Shown here: positions 39,050 through 50,305 of the stretch, one piece after another
How the letters are laid out: every line of letters starts with the position of its first letter
How positions within the stretch are numbered: the first letter of the stretch is position 1
DNA from: Pomphorhynchus laevis
Taxonomy: Eukaryota; Acanthocephala; Palaeacanthocephala; Echinorhynchida; Pomphorhynchidae
Assembly: GCA_012934845.2 (NCBI GenBank)
Contig: WNNJ02001755.1
Coordinates: forward strand, 29,876 to 93,875
DNA: 64,000 nucleotides
Direction of reading: 5' to 3'
Notes under the pieces: model-generated
Database searches by the model: none
The model's input: only the letters and a program-made list of their open reading frames with translations
What the model was told of the DNA's origin: nothing
Program-made: the position numbers and the translations under genes

Positions 39050-42015
39050 GTCAACCACTGGTCCAGGTGTCGGGTCCCGGAGGCAGAATATGATGTCTAG
39101 ACCAAACTACTATAGACATCGCGATACTGGGCGACAGACCAGAGTTCTGTTTCAGATAACCCGAGGCGGTCTTCGGTCAGTTTCGAGATTTGATCTCTAT
39201 GGCACTATCGAGGTCTATCTCGATTTCTCTTTTCAGATAGTCCGGGCTGGATAACCCTCCGAGGAAGGCGATCCATAGACATCATCAGAACGTGTCCTAG
39301 CCTCCTCAACTGACTCTCTTAGATGTAGAGGAGCAACGACTTTACTCCGATTTCATTTTAGTTGACCGAATTCCTAACCTTATCTCTAAGGCTAAGACCA
39401 GCCACACCGCGAATTGACCTCATTTCGGTCTTCTGTATCCAAGATCTGATCTTTACTATCATAATCCAAAGCTTATGACCATAGGTTAAGATGGAAACCA
39501 AGATTGCGCAGTTAACCGAAAGCTTCGCGTAAAGACTAAACTTTCGCTTCATCACGACATCCTTATACAAAGAACGCATTGCTGCGTTATCTACACAGAT
39601 CCGTTTCTCAATCTTACGGGTGTTCCTGCCATCCCTCGAGAACAATACCCCAAGATACTTGAATTCCTTCACATCAGGAAAAACATTTCCCCTATCCTTC
39701 TTGGCATTTACACCTTGAATCAAAGACGAACACATAGAGACAGTCTTGAAGGTTCTAACCAACACCCCTGCTGCTTGGCATTCCATCGTAAATCGATTTA
39801 GTAGGCATTATAAGTTCTCAGAGCAAGAAGTCAACAAGACGATATCATCTGCAAAAAGCAGAGACGGTATCTTGATTGAACCGAACTGAAGTCCGACATC
39901 CGATAGAGCCGCCCCTCTTGTAATTTTGACAATGTAAAGAAGAAACAAAAGTGTAGACAAAGGACAACCCTGACGAAGCCTAACGCCTACTGGAAATGAT
40001 TCAGACTTCCTAACTAGAACAAGAACACAACTCATACTTTGCTGATACAGAGAAGCCACAACCACCCGAAGATGGTGTGGCACTCTCTACTTCCTTAGTA
40101 CCTCCGACAATCTCTATCGCGAAGCTTGGTCGAACGTCTTCTCCAACACATGTATACGGGTTGAGCGAACTCCCAAGATCGTTCGAGGATAGTTGAGAGT
40201 AAAGAGCTGATCCGTAGTTCCACGACCTGGACGAAAGCCGCATTGTTCCTCTTGTAACTGTTCCTCAACTATATGCCGTATCCTTAACTTAATAATCCTA
40301 GCAAATAGATTACTAGTTTGGATAATAAGAGTGATGCCTCGATAATTGGATCACACTCTTCGGTCACCTTTCTTAATAATCAGTATCACCACCCCAGTTC
40401 GCCACTCACTAGGAACCTTGCCCGACTTCAATGCAACGTTGAAGATCCATGCTAGCTACTTTATGCCTACAACGTCGAGAGCCTTTAAAGCTTAAAGTCG
40501 AATCTCATCTACTCCAGAAGACATGTCATTACGATTTTTTACAACAGCAATGACCTCTTCCAAAGAGATAAGCTGTTCCGTTGGTTCTAATGACTCTACT
40601 TCTACAAGAGACGGCATATCCATCGGATTAAGGAGACTCCTAAAATGCTATTTCCAACAACCAAGAATTTCTTCAATGTCAGTCAGCATAGATCCTTTCT
40701 TGTCATAGACAGTTTGACGAGTTTTCTGATTTCCAACACGAAGGTTCTTGATCGTCCTCCAGAAAATCTTCGAGGTTGACCTATAATCAAGTTCTATGTG
40801 CTATCCAAACTTCTCCAAAGCCGCCTTCTTCGCTTCGGTAATTGCTCGAGTTGAAGCTCTCTTTGCCCTCCGGTACTTGTATACAGCTTCCACTGATTTA
40901 TCTGACAAAGTTGCCTTATACACCAGCTTCTTCTGTTGAACAAAATCTATAACTGTTGGTGTCCTCCAATCAGTTCGAGTATTTCCTCCGTAACAAGCAG
41001 CTAAGGACTTCAAACCACAACTTTTCACAGTTGCTTTGGGGAACGATGATATGAACATCTCCCATTTCTTTCAATGCTCTTCACCTCTTTTGGCAACTAA
41101 GAGAAGTATTCCCGGATGTAGCCATAAAAACTTTTTATGACAGAAACATCTGCTAAAAGCTTTCAGCACGCCCTCACACAACGTTTGGGTTTGCCAGGCT
41201 TGTCTAGCATCCGTTTTTGCTATCGAAGTTTACTAACTACACGATAATGATCGGTCGACAGCTCAGCCTCTCTCTTCACACGAGTGTCCAGCACCTAAAG
41301 TCGCAGATCAAATGAAACGATTACAAAATCGATCATTGATCTTTGACAAAGAATCCTGATGCCATGTGCATCCATGAATCGCCTTTTGTTTAAACGTGGT
41401 GTTGGTCATGCACAAATTGTTACGTGAACAAATGTGCGATAATTGAACATCACTCGCATTTAGATCAAATAGTCCATTCCTCCCCCAACACTCTCTTTTA
41501 AGTGCTACTGTCGCTACCAACATGATCATTAAATTTACCCAATAAAACGAGAGAATTTTCTACAGTAGTACTATCAAGCAGAGCCTGAAGATCTTTCACG
41601 AAGGCTACGTATAACGAAATAATGTTTGGAGCATACTCACACACAACATTTATCTCCTTTTTAAATAAAAGTCTCATAAACGCCAGCCTTTCGTTCACTG
41701 GTTAAACCTCTCTACCACGAAATACAACCGGGGACTTTTGAGTATCCTACACCCGCCTGTCGTCGCTTTCCATTGGTAACTCCTGAATAGTTCAAGGTCC
41801 AACTTTGATCCCACAGTTTAGTTTCAGTTCCAGAGTAGTGAAGAGAAGCCACTTCGACAATTTCTAGACTGAAGCGAACTATCTCTTTAACTATTTCTGG
41901 TTCCTTCCCTGTCAGCGAGATGACATTCCACGTTGCTACATGCAGGCTAGTCCGTTTCGGATGTTGATGCCTTTTTCGATGTCTCCGTAAAAGTGCCCGG
42001 TCACACGACACTCGA
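39050..42015 (-). mobile_element. LINE (family E), ORF2 nearly full length, minus strand, decayed
   Basis: The endonuclease begins HVATWNVISLTGKEPEIVKE (about 41945), then WTLNYSGVTNGKRRQAGVG. The RT has LRQGCPLSTLLFLLYIV and LLFADDIVLLTS (about 39850). The C-terminus has VKEFKYLGVLFSRDGRN and GVAGLSLRDKVRNSV (39680-39360), followed by QLRRLGHVL-type sequence to about 39100. The style is widespread in fish and invertebrates; I do not name the clade. The frame is broken many times. Confidence 0.8.
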
Positions 42016-42085
42016 CAATGAAGCGAAAAATGACACAAAGCAAATTTTTCAGTGTCAGTACTTTCAAGCAATTCGTTAACATTGC

Positions 42086-43260
42086 ATCAAAAATGATCAG
42101 AAAAGAAGATAAAGATTTTAATATTAGCAAAACTATTGATGATTTGCTACTTGTCAGCAAGCTACAGAATTTGGTCATTATCACAATTTCTATTCCCCTT
42201 GATCGTGAGGAGTACTTCAACGTTTTTCTTTGATATTTTGTAATTAATTATAAACAAAGAATAATCTTTAACCTTGCAAGGTCATACACGGGATCTTACT
42301 TGATATCATTCTCTCCATCCGATCTTGCGAAGGAATTTATACAGTTTTTCACGCTTAACCTAACAAACTTGGGCTCGGCAGACAACAAGCCTATTATAAC
42401 AACAGTTAAAATAATGAATATATTGCCGAATTTAACTACAGACGATGTTATTGAACTGGAACATGCATTTTGATTATCTAACGTACGTCACATCAAAGGC
42501 CGCGAAGCCCAGCCTATTACAAATGATTTACAAATACAGATGATTCGAATACCCGTACCCTAGAAATGTCAAGGTGCAAATCTGAAGTTGTCATTTGTAG
42601 CGGCAGATTAGTTTACTTTTCCCCACTGCCAAAATTGCGATATTGGGGTCACTGGGCCTCTAACTGCTCAAGCCCAAAGAGGTGTGGAACAAGCAGCTCA
42701 AACGACCATGCGGATAACCTATGCCCAGAGCCAACTTCCTATCCCAATTGCGAAAATGGTCACCCGAACTATTTAGGAAAATGAGATGCGTTCAAAGCTT
42801 ATCGAAAAAAGGCATATACTACAACCGGCTATCGACTCTTCGACCAAATTTATCAAAGCTGCTAATCACAACAATCCCCCACTTATCACGATGGATGAGA
42901 TAATTTGAAGCACAAGGAAAAAATAGTGCAATTGCAAAGCATGTTAATTAATCTGCTTGGAATATTTAATATCTCAGGAGTAGAGATTTATCTGCTGCAT
43001 TTGACCGCATCTCCGTTCCTTTTGTTATCTTTTCTCTCAGGTCCATCGTGTTGCCGACGGGAATTGTTAACATGGTGGAGATATTGTTGTATAGCAAACT
43101 GTTCTTTTATGAAAACGACCCTAATGCACTGCAGTTCTACCCAATTAAAGTGTTCCTCAAGGCTCTTCAATATTTCCTCTCTTATATCTTGTTGCCTCTA
43201 TTGTCCTATTCAAACCTTTAAAACGCGATCAACATCTGGTGGTATACGTTAATGATACCA
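42086..43260 (+). mobile_element. LINE (family D) fragment with internal deletion
   Basis: ORF1 sequence (LTNLGSADNKP, about 42360) and a zinc knuckle (CRYWGHWASNC-like, about 42635) are followed almost directly by the RT segment DLSAAFDRISVPFV (about 42985). The endonuclease and pre-RT parts, about 2 kb in the copy at 35.1-38.8 kb, are missing. The element then ends near 43260. Dead copy. Confidence 0.65.
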
Positions 43261-43419
43261 TATCCTTAGTTTTATAAATATTTTAATAAAAATGGATATT
43301 GCACATTTTATTTAGTGAAATAATTTTGAAGTGAAATAATTGTTATTAATTGCATATTTATATTTTGCATATTGTGAGTCACAATTTCACCAGTCTTGTT
43401 TGATCGACTAATAAAAATT

Positions 43420-45130
43420 GAAAATTAAAACTTTTAATTTAATTCGTTGTGGCTTCAACGAATTAAATAAGCTAACTGAGTCTGTGTATTTTATATTGCA
43501 AATTTAAAATAAAAATCAATATTTATGAATTGACTAATAAATAACAGACGTTATATCAGAATAACGATTAGAGGTCATCAGGAGGAACTGCTATGCTATC
43601 AGGCTTCTGCCCCCATTATTCAGCTCGGCATAATATCTGGGCCAAACACGTGCTAATGACTTTTCCTCTGATGAAATTTGATAATCTATTGAATCTTATT
43701 CAAATAGAAAGCATATTGCTTATTATTAATGCATAAAATTTTAAGATTAATAGTTTAAATTTATTTTTAATCATATTTTGTTTATATATATGAATCGAAA
43801 TCTTAATTAATATACCCGAATAAAGCGCAAAATTGAAATTTTATTCAAGACGTTTCGGTCTATTCAGACCGAAAATACTATTAGATAATTAGACTATATA
43901 AGTACTAGCTATGTTGGGCTGATAATTCTTGAATAATTATTATATTAGATTTTATATAACTTATTTTATATAACTTATATTTATATAATATAAGTATATG
44001 TATTTAATAAATTAAAAATAAATAACAAAATAATATATATGATTATTTGCCACTTATATTTATATAATGTTAAAATATATTATTCTAATACAAAGATATA
44101 AGATCTTATAGAATTTTAATTATTTATCTAATACAAAAATATTTATACTATTAATAAATTAAAATAAAAGTTTTAATTTTATTTTAAAATTTAAAATAAA
44201 AGTCAATTTTTCTCAATTTTTTATTTCAAAAAGAAATTGTTTAATAAAGAAATGTGTAATTAACGTCTAAATTCAATTCCTGTAAAGATATTCTTGGTGA
44301 ATAGAAACAACTGAAAAAGCGTCTTATAGGCAGTTCGTAATTAATTTTAACAAAAGCGTTTTGAATGGTAAGCACCTATCGTGAATATCTAGTTAAGGGT
44401 CAAAGAAGAATTTGTATTGAATCAAATCAGCTAACTGAGTCTACGTATTTAAATAGAATTATAAAACTAAAATGTAATAATGCTTAATCAAAATTTAATA
44501 ATTAAATAATAAAATTAATAACTGTTATAAGATTTTTTATAATTTAAATAAAGTCAAAATTTAAATTTGGCTATTTAGAATTAATTCCTTCTGGTTCATT
44601 GCAAACATTTAAAATTCGAAATATACAAATCAAATCAGCTAACTAATTAAGGTTCTACTAAATATCTTTTTAATCAAATCAGCTAACTGAGTCTACGTAT
44701 TTAATATAATTATAAAATAAACAAAACATAATAATGATAAATCAAAATTTAATAATTAAATAACAAAATTAATAATTGTTTTTAGATTTTCTATAATTTA
44801 AAAATTTAAAATAAAAAATTTAAATTTAAAATAAAAGTCAATTTTTCTGAATTGACTAATAAATAACAGACGTTGTATCAGAATAAGGATTAGAGGTCAT
44901 CAAGAGGAACTGCTATGCTATCAGGTCAGAGTCAGCCGGGCGATCAAGATTTTTTATAATTTAAATCAAGTTAACATAAAAAATTAAAATTTTAAATAAA
45001 AGTCATTTTATTCAAGTTGTGTCAAAATAAGGATTAGCGGTAATCAAGAGGAACTGCTATGCTGTCAGGTTTTGGCCCCTAACTCCTCTATCAACATAGC
45101 AGCGAAGTCAAATACATGCTAATGATGTAT
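43420..45130 (-). repeat. Stack of Penelope-like family B terminal modules, minus strand
   Basis: The module seen at 14.6-15.4 kb appears inverted at about 43528-43620, 44850-44935 and 45000-45085. A companion block with caaatcagctaactgagtct recurs at about 43465, 44427 and 44676. The stack lies downstream (in minus sense) of the RT body at 45.2-46.4 kb. Repeat lengths vary, so it is an irregular stack and not a clean tandem array. Confidence 0.6.
43851..43870 (-). ncRNA. Hairpin followed by GAAACG (hammerhead-like fragment)
   Basis: The minus strand reads GGTCTGAATAGACCGAAACG; ggtc pairs with gacc. It carries only part of the hammerhead box (CTGAATA). Confidence 0.25.
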
Positions 45131-45179
45131 TTCCTCTGATAAAACTATCTAGTATCTTATTCTAATACAAAGTATATTA

Positions 45180-46430
45180 TTTATTATCCATAAAAATTTG
45201 CCACTTAAGAGTTTAAATTTATTCTTTATATTATTGTGTTGATTTATATATTTTACTATTTTCTGCTTTGATGTTATTTTTATAGTAACCTAGTTTAAAA
45301 TATGTATCTATTAAATTATTTAAATGATTTTGAAGAAAGCCAATATCGTTACAAATTGTTGCAATTCTTAAAATTTCATTATTTAATGTATTATATTTTA
45401 TATTATATGGTATGCATGAATGCTCATGCAAAAATATGTTTCTTGTAAATTTAAATATGTCATCTTTACGATATAAATTAAAAGTAGTTTTAATTGATGT
45501 TAATTTAATGTTCATATCTAGATATACACCTTCTTTATCATCAATATTGGTTTTGTTAAGAATAAGGCTTTATGGATAAATTTGTTCACTAATTGAATAA
45601 AAATTATTAGAATTAAATACACATATATCATCTATATATCAAAACATATATTTCATATTTTTATGTAATTTAGATTTAGTTTTTACACAGTTATGAACAA
45701 ATTCATATTTTATAAAGCTTAAAACAAGTTAGCTATGATTGGGCTACTATTACCTCCCATTGGAACACATTTTACTTGTCTAAATATAGATGTCTCCTAC
45801 TTTTAAATAATTTTGATTTATCAAAATATTTAATGATTCTATTAATTCAATTTTATCCATATATTTATATTTACTTGGTTTTATATTTAGACGGTTTAAT
45901 TTTTGTTATAACGGCGTTATAGTTATTATAACATATATGTATATATTTTTCCGAATATAAGATTAATTAATTTTTCAATCGCTTTAATATCTGCTAAAAA
46001 TCTAGATTTGTATAAAGCGTACTAAAATCGTATGTATTTATATTTTGAAAATTTATTCCTTTTGTCTGTTCTAAAAATTCTTTTGTAGAATTAATACTGA
46101 AATAGTGTTTTATACCAGTATTAATTTCGATTACCTTACAATATTTTTTGAAGTGTGCTTTAATTACTTTAAGTATTTTATTCATACAGACAGAAAGTGG
46201 TTTTAATGTACATTTAAACGCACTACATATGAACCTAGGTTTTATTGGATTTTTATGTAATTTTGAATTCTAATATAATATATGCATGGTTTTATTATCT
46301 GATTCAACCTTTATACCCTTTTTATCCATTATTGAACAATGACTTGTAATAATTGTTTTTAAACTTAACTCACTACGTTCATATGTTGGATTTATATTTA
46401 AATCATTAGAATTAACTTCTTTCATCAGTA
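45180..46430 (-). mobile_element. Penelope-like element (family B), decayed RT body
   Basis: In minus-strand order: [20 protein letters not shown] and [13 protein letters not shown] (46185-45994), a poorly preserved middle, then [19 protein letters not shown] and [12 protein letters not shown] (45515-45231). It matches two fragments inside the TLX-like introns. No GIY-YIG region was recognised for this family here. Confidence 0.7.
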
Positions 46431-46879
46431 TGTAATAATAAAGCTTTTTACATATGAAGACAATGAAATCATTCCAGAACAGTTTTAATAACGCGGATCA
46501 GTCGAAATGGTCACTACTTGTGCATCACCCCGCACATACTATTAAGGATAAAATTATAATATAGCTTTTTGCATATGAAAGCTATATGGTCAATTTGCTT
46601 ATTAGTTTTAACTTTGTAACAGATTTTAATAGTTAATAATAACTTTGTAATAATTTTAAAATTATTAATGTGAGTTATATAAATCTTATATAAAATTATT
46701 ATCATTATTATCATTATGCTCAATTTAACAAAACGAAATATTTTGTATAAATTAGATTTTGAATTATTATATATTTAATATTATTTGATATAAAATAATA
46801 GGAATAATTAATTATCTTAAATATTTTTAAAATAGAGAATAATTTATTCAAAAAATAAAATTTAAATATTTAATTTAAA
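46431..46879. other. Unassigned AT-rich DNA
   Basis: Only low-complexity frames; nothing recognised. Confidence 0.35.
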
Positions 46880-48480
46880 ATATTACATATTTAATATGTT
46901 GTCACTTTTTTCTTCATTTATGCCTATCAAGCACCTGCATGTTCTTCGCTGAGTGCAGGCCGCGGATTCACATCGATATACAGCGCCCAAGAGAGTTTTA
47001 TAGTCATATAGTCTCTCGGAGGTGTTACCTCGTGAGCATACGTAGTGCTCTTCTTTGTAGCGAGCTTGCCCGCTAGCCGTTGCAAAAACCTCGAAGCAGA
47101 CTTTCTCTCCGCTTAAGCAGGAGAGTTCGATCGGGGCGAAATTTGCTATTTCGATCCACAAAAGCGCTCTTGATATTTTCGCGCTCTTAATATTTTGAGC
47201 TAAGGTAGGGGGCCTACTGAGGTTCGAAGGAGCAAATGCGTTAAATATACAGTTGTCGAATACAGCTCGCTCCGAAAAGCCACCGTAGAATCCACAGCAT
47301 TCTATGTCCAGCTGTGCGTCTGGATCAGATGTCGTGGCTGCATGCTCAAATCGAATGTTGGCGTCGACTGGATTCAACATTGGTTCGACCGATACACTTG
47401 CAAACTACGGTGAGTGTCTTTACAATTATGTCTATGATTGGGTCTTGCCTGATCGAGGGGTGACCATCATTGGGCCATGGTAGGCAATGCGCCAGTGAAG
47501 TCGTTGGGCCGCGAGAGCAGCGAGGATGTGCGTCTTTGCATAGCGTGTTGAAGCGCGCGGCGATGGCATCGCAAAATATTGCGTTGCCGGTACAAGTCTG
47601 CAAATTTATAGTGGGGAACGCTGATAGCCACAAGGATCCTCCTATCACCATTGAATGATCGATTGTTTTACGCATATATTCGTCGTATGCTCAGACATGT
47701 GATACCATGATCGCCTTGTTACTAGCATGTGTTTGTTTGCGCAATGCGGTAGAGCATAATCATTGTTTGGATCTTAATTCGACACCTTGCAGCCCTTGTA
47801 AATATGGCTCGCACAACATTAGCGATGTTTGTATTCTTATTCAGCGATCCGACATGGATTCACTATCCCGAGATCGCCGCAATGTAGCAGGTAATTAGAG
47901 GATGGGCTACAACTATCCGGAGATTCGTATAATCGAATAAGATCGTTGAACGCATCGCGTATTGTACTCTGAAGAGGGCTGAACCAATCTGGAAAGCACT
48001 GAGTCGTTCTTTGCGTGTGAGCCCACTTGTGCTGCGGCGATTTTGTGAAACAAGCATATGCGATCTGTGTCCAGCACTCCAACTTCAGCTAGTCGTTCGA
48101 AAAGTGCGCAGAATTTCGATCCCTTCCTCTCAATGAAATTTAAAAGGTAATAACGATCTCCAACAGAAACGCCAAAAATGATAGTTCCATTGTTTATCAG
48201 TTTCTCAAAAGGTTTATGTATGTGTCGTATTGGCTGTAGGATTGCATAACGTACATTTATTGGGAATCACATTGAATTCGAAAACTGACCCTATGTTACA
48301 CACAAAAATCGAAGGAATCTTTGATGTCACTGGTGCGCGAAAATATTGCCGTCATCAGCATACCAGAACCGTTGGAAGCCAGGAAACTTTGTCATCACAT
48401 GGTGTATGAGCAGCAGTATAGCAATCGCGAACACCGGCATAGACATCTTCTTGTGTAAAACCATCCTGAGATGAAATTAT
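46880..48480 (-). mobile_element. LINE remnant with RT and restriction-like-endonuclease-type C-terminus
   Basis: Minus strand. Catalytic RT motif FWYADDGNIFA at about 48365. IAYACFTKSPQHKWAH and QSTIRDAFNDLI follow (48060-47930). The C-terminal part has ANIRFEHAATTSDPDAQLDI and FDNCIFNAFAPSNLS (47365-47200). DAQLDI followed by an FD-IFN motif resembles the nuclease-like end of an RT family common in invertebrates. It is unusually GC-rich for this window and has several frame breaks. This copy gives the best overview of the family seen as fragments at 2.4 and 25.7 kb. Confidence 0.65.
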
Positions 48481-49603
48481 CTTAGATATTAGGAATAATA
48501 ATCCTGATAATTATCAATAACAAGCATTTTAACAAGTATTTTTCATTCTTAAAGTGGAATAATTTCTATTCTTAAAAAGCTTAACCTATTGACCTAATAA
48601 GTAACTTAACCTATTAAAAAGCTTACTTATTTCAATTTTATTTCGCTTTATTTGACAGTAGAGTTAAATAAGTGCAAAGTTATTTGAAAAGCTTAACCTA
48701 TTAGCCCATAAACTCTGTAAATTTATGGAGGTTATAAACTTTTTAAATCTATATTCTACTACGAAATCAATTGGATATTTGGTGAACTTAAATAACTTTG
48801 TTGTACGTTATTTTTTATCTTTAAAGTATTAATTTGGAGATCTCTCATTTCATATAAATAAAACACAGAAATGACCACATAATTTGAAATTAGTTATTCG
48901 TGACAGACTGTTCATTTATCGCTACAGTATTTGCAAATATAGAAACCAGCAATCCTTACGACCGTTATTTCGTCGTTACATTTTGTTTTCTGCGGATAAC
49001 TGATTTCTCATCAGTGCTTCAATTTCCACAGCAAAATAAAGCTCTCCAAATATGCAGGAAGAGTAAGCGTTGAGGGAGCGAATTTCATTCATCTAATTTT
49101 ATTAGTATCAGTAAGAATGAATGCCGAAGCTGATGAATTACTAAACACAATAGCATTCAATAAAGCCAAGACTACGCAGCAGAACTACTAGCGTAGTTGT
49201 GTAGAACTGCCCAAGAAGTTATTCATCATCGCTAAAGCAGGATCAATCGGCATCGAATCACCCGCTTTTGGAAACAAATTATTTTTTTTAAAAAATGGAA
49301 AATATTTGTTTAAAACAATAAAACATTAAATACTTCAAATATAGCCAGTTTTGGTAAATTCATATGGTTATCTCCCTTAATGCGCGGAACTACTTAAAGT
49401 TCCGAGCACTGAAGCAGCGTTTTGATCTGTATTGCCTGGCTTACGAGCTGGATCAGATACAAACCGGCTTGAGGGTCTCCGCAGTGACTGCGCCGTCACT
49501 GCGGAGACTGCACAGTGACTAATTAAAAATAAACATTAAGATACTTTTTATAGGACCAAATTGCGGGTGATTTTAATTACATGAAAATTGTTATTTATTT
49601 TAG
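48481..49603. other. Region upstream of the macro-domain gene
   Basis: AT-rich with a GC-rich island at 49385-49510. A 24-codon frame from ATG 49117 (MNAEADELLNTIAFNK) looks protein-like but cannot be tied to the downstream gene. A 5' non-coding exon of the macro-domain gene is expected in this interval. Confidence 0.35.
49476..49507. other. Perfect 13-bp GC-rich hairpin
   Basis: tctccgcagtgac and gtcactgcggaga flank a 6-base loop (tgcgcc), about 100 bp upstream of the macro-domain start. Its GC content contrasts sharply with the surroundings. It may be a transposon end or a structural element in the 5' region. Confidence 0.7.
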
Positions 49604-50305
49604 ATGAGTAATAATTATCAATGTAATGAAGACTGTCAAGTTGAGGATAAACGCAAATATTACAAATGTGCAGTTTATTTTACACTTAAAGACATAACTA
49701 CATGGGATACAGAACAATTTGAAGATTCAAAAGTAAAGCACACGACTCTTTCAAATATAATGTACACGGCAAATCGGGAATATAGCCAACGGATATCATT
49801 ATTTTACGGAAGTATAACTTCACTTGAAATAGATGTTATAGTTAATGCAGCAAATAACGAGCTTCGCGGAGGCGGTGGGGTTGATGGTGCCATTCATAAT
49901 GCAGCCGGTAACGAACTACTCAATTATTGTAAAACTCTTAATGGTTGCAAAACCGGTGAAGCGAAAATTACAAGCGGTTATCGGCTTCCTGCTAAATTTG
50001 TCATTCATACAGTTGGCCCTAAAAATGAGCATCCGGATTTGCTAAGATCATGCTACGATAAATGTCTTGATATCTTTGTTAAACAGAAGTGTCGTTCCAT
50101 CGCTTTTCCGTGCATTTCCACCGGAATTTACAATTACCCCAAACCAAAGGCATGTATAATTGCATTGACCGCAGTTAGAAATTTTTTTGATGAAATAGCT
50201 GATGATATTTCACAAATAGATCGGGTAATATTTTGTACCTATGAGAAGGACAACTATGATCTCTACCGGAAGCAATTGAATGTGTTCTTTCCTAGCCCAT
50301 ATTAA
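49604..50305 (+). CDS. Macrod: Macro-domain ADP-ribose hydrolase, MACROD type
   Basis: A 233-residue uninterrupted protein. MACROD enzymes remove mono-ADP-ribose from proteins and hydrolyse O-acetyl-ADP-ribose. Visible motifs: ITSLEIDVIVNAAN (71-84), GGGGVDGAIH (89-98) with the catalytic-loop Asp, GYRLPAKFVIHTVGP (125-139), and CISTGIYNYP (170-179), which binds the phosphates. The N-terminal 60 residues resemble the short pre-domain helix of MACROD proteins (RKYYKCAVYFTLKDITTW). ATG 49604 directly follows an acceptor-like ttattttag, so a 5' UTR exon or a short upstream coding exon is likely. An in-frame TAG immediately upstream fixes this ATG as the start if no splicing occurs. No signal peptide. 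Length is close to the family norm. Confidence 0.92.
   Translation: MSNNYQCNEDCQVEDKRKYYKCAVYFTLKDITTWDTEQFEDSKVKHTTLSNIMYTANREYSQRISLFYGSITSLEIDVIVNAANNELRGGGGVDGAIHNAAGNELLNYCKTLNGCKTGEAKITSGYRLPAKFVIHTVGPKNEHPDLLRSCYDKCLDIFVKQKCRSIAFPCISTGIYNYPKPKACIIALTAVRNFFDEIADDISQIDRVIFCTYEKDNYDLYRKQLNVFFPSPY

Noticed and set aside
49385-49530. tRNA gene in the GC-rich island
   Set aside because: No A-box or B-box and no cloverleaf could be drawn; only simple hairpins.
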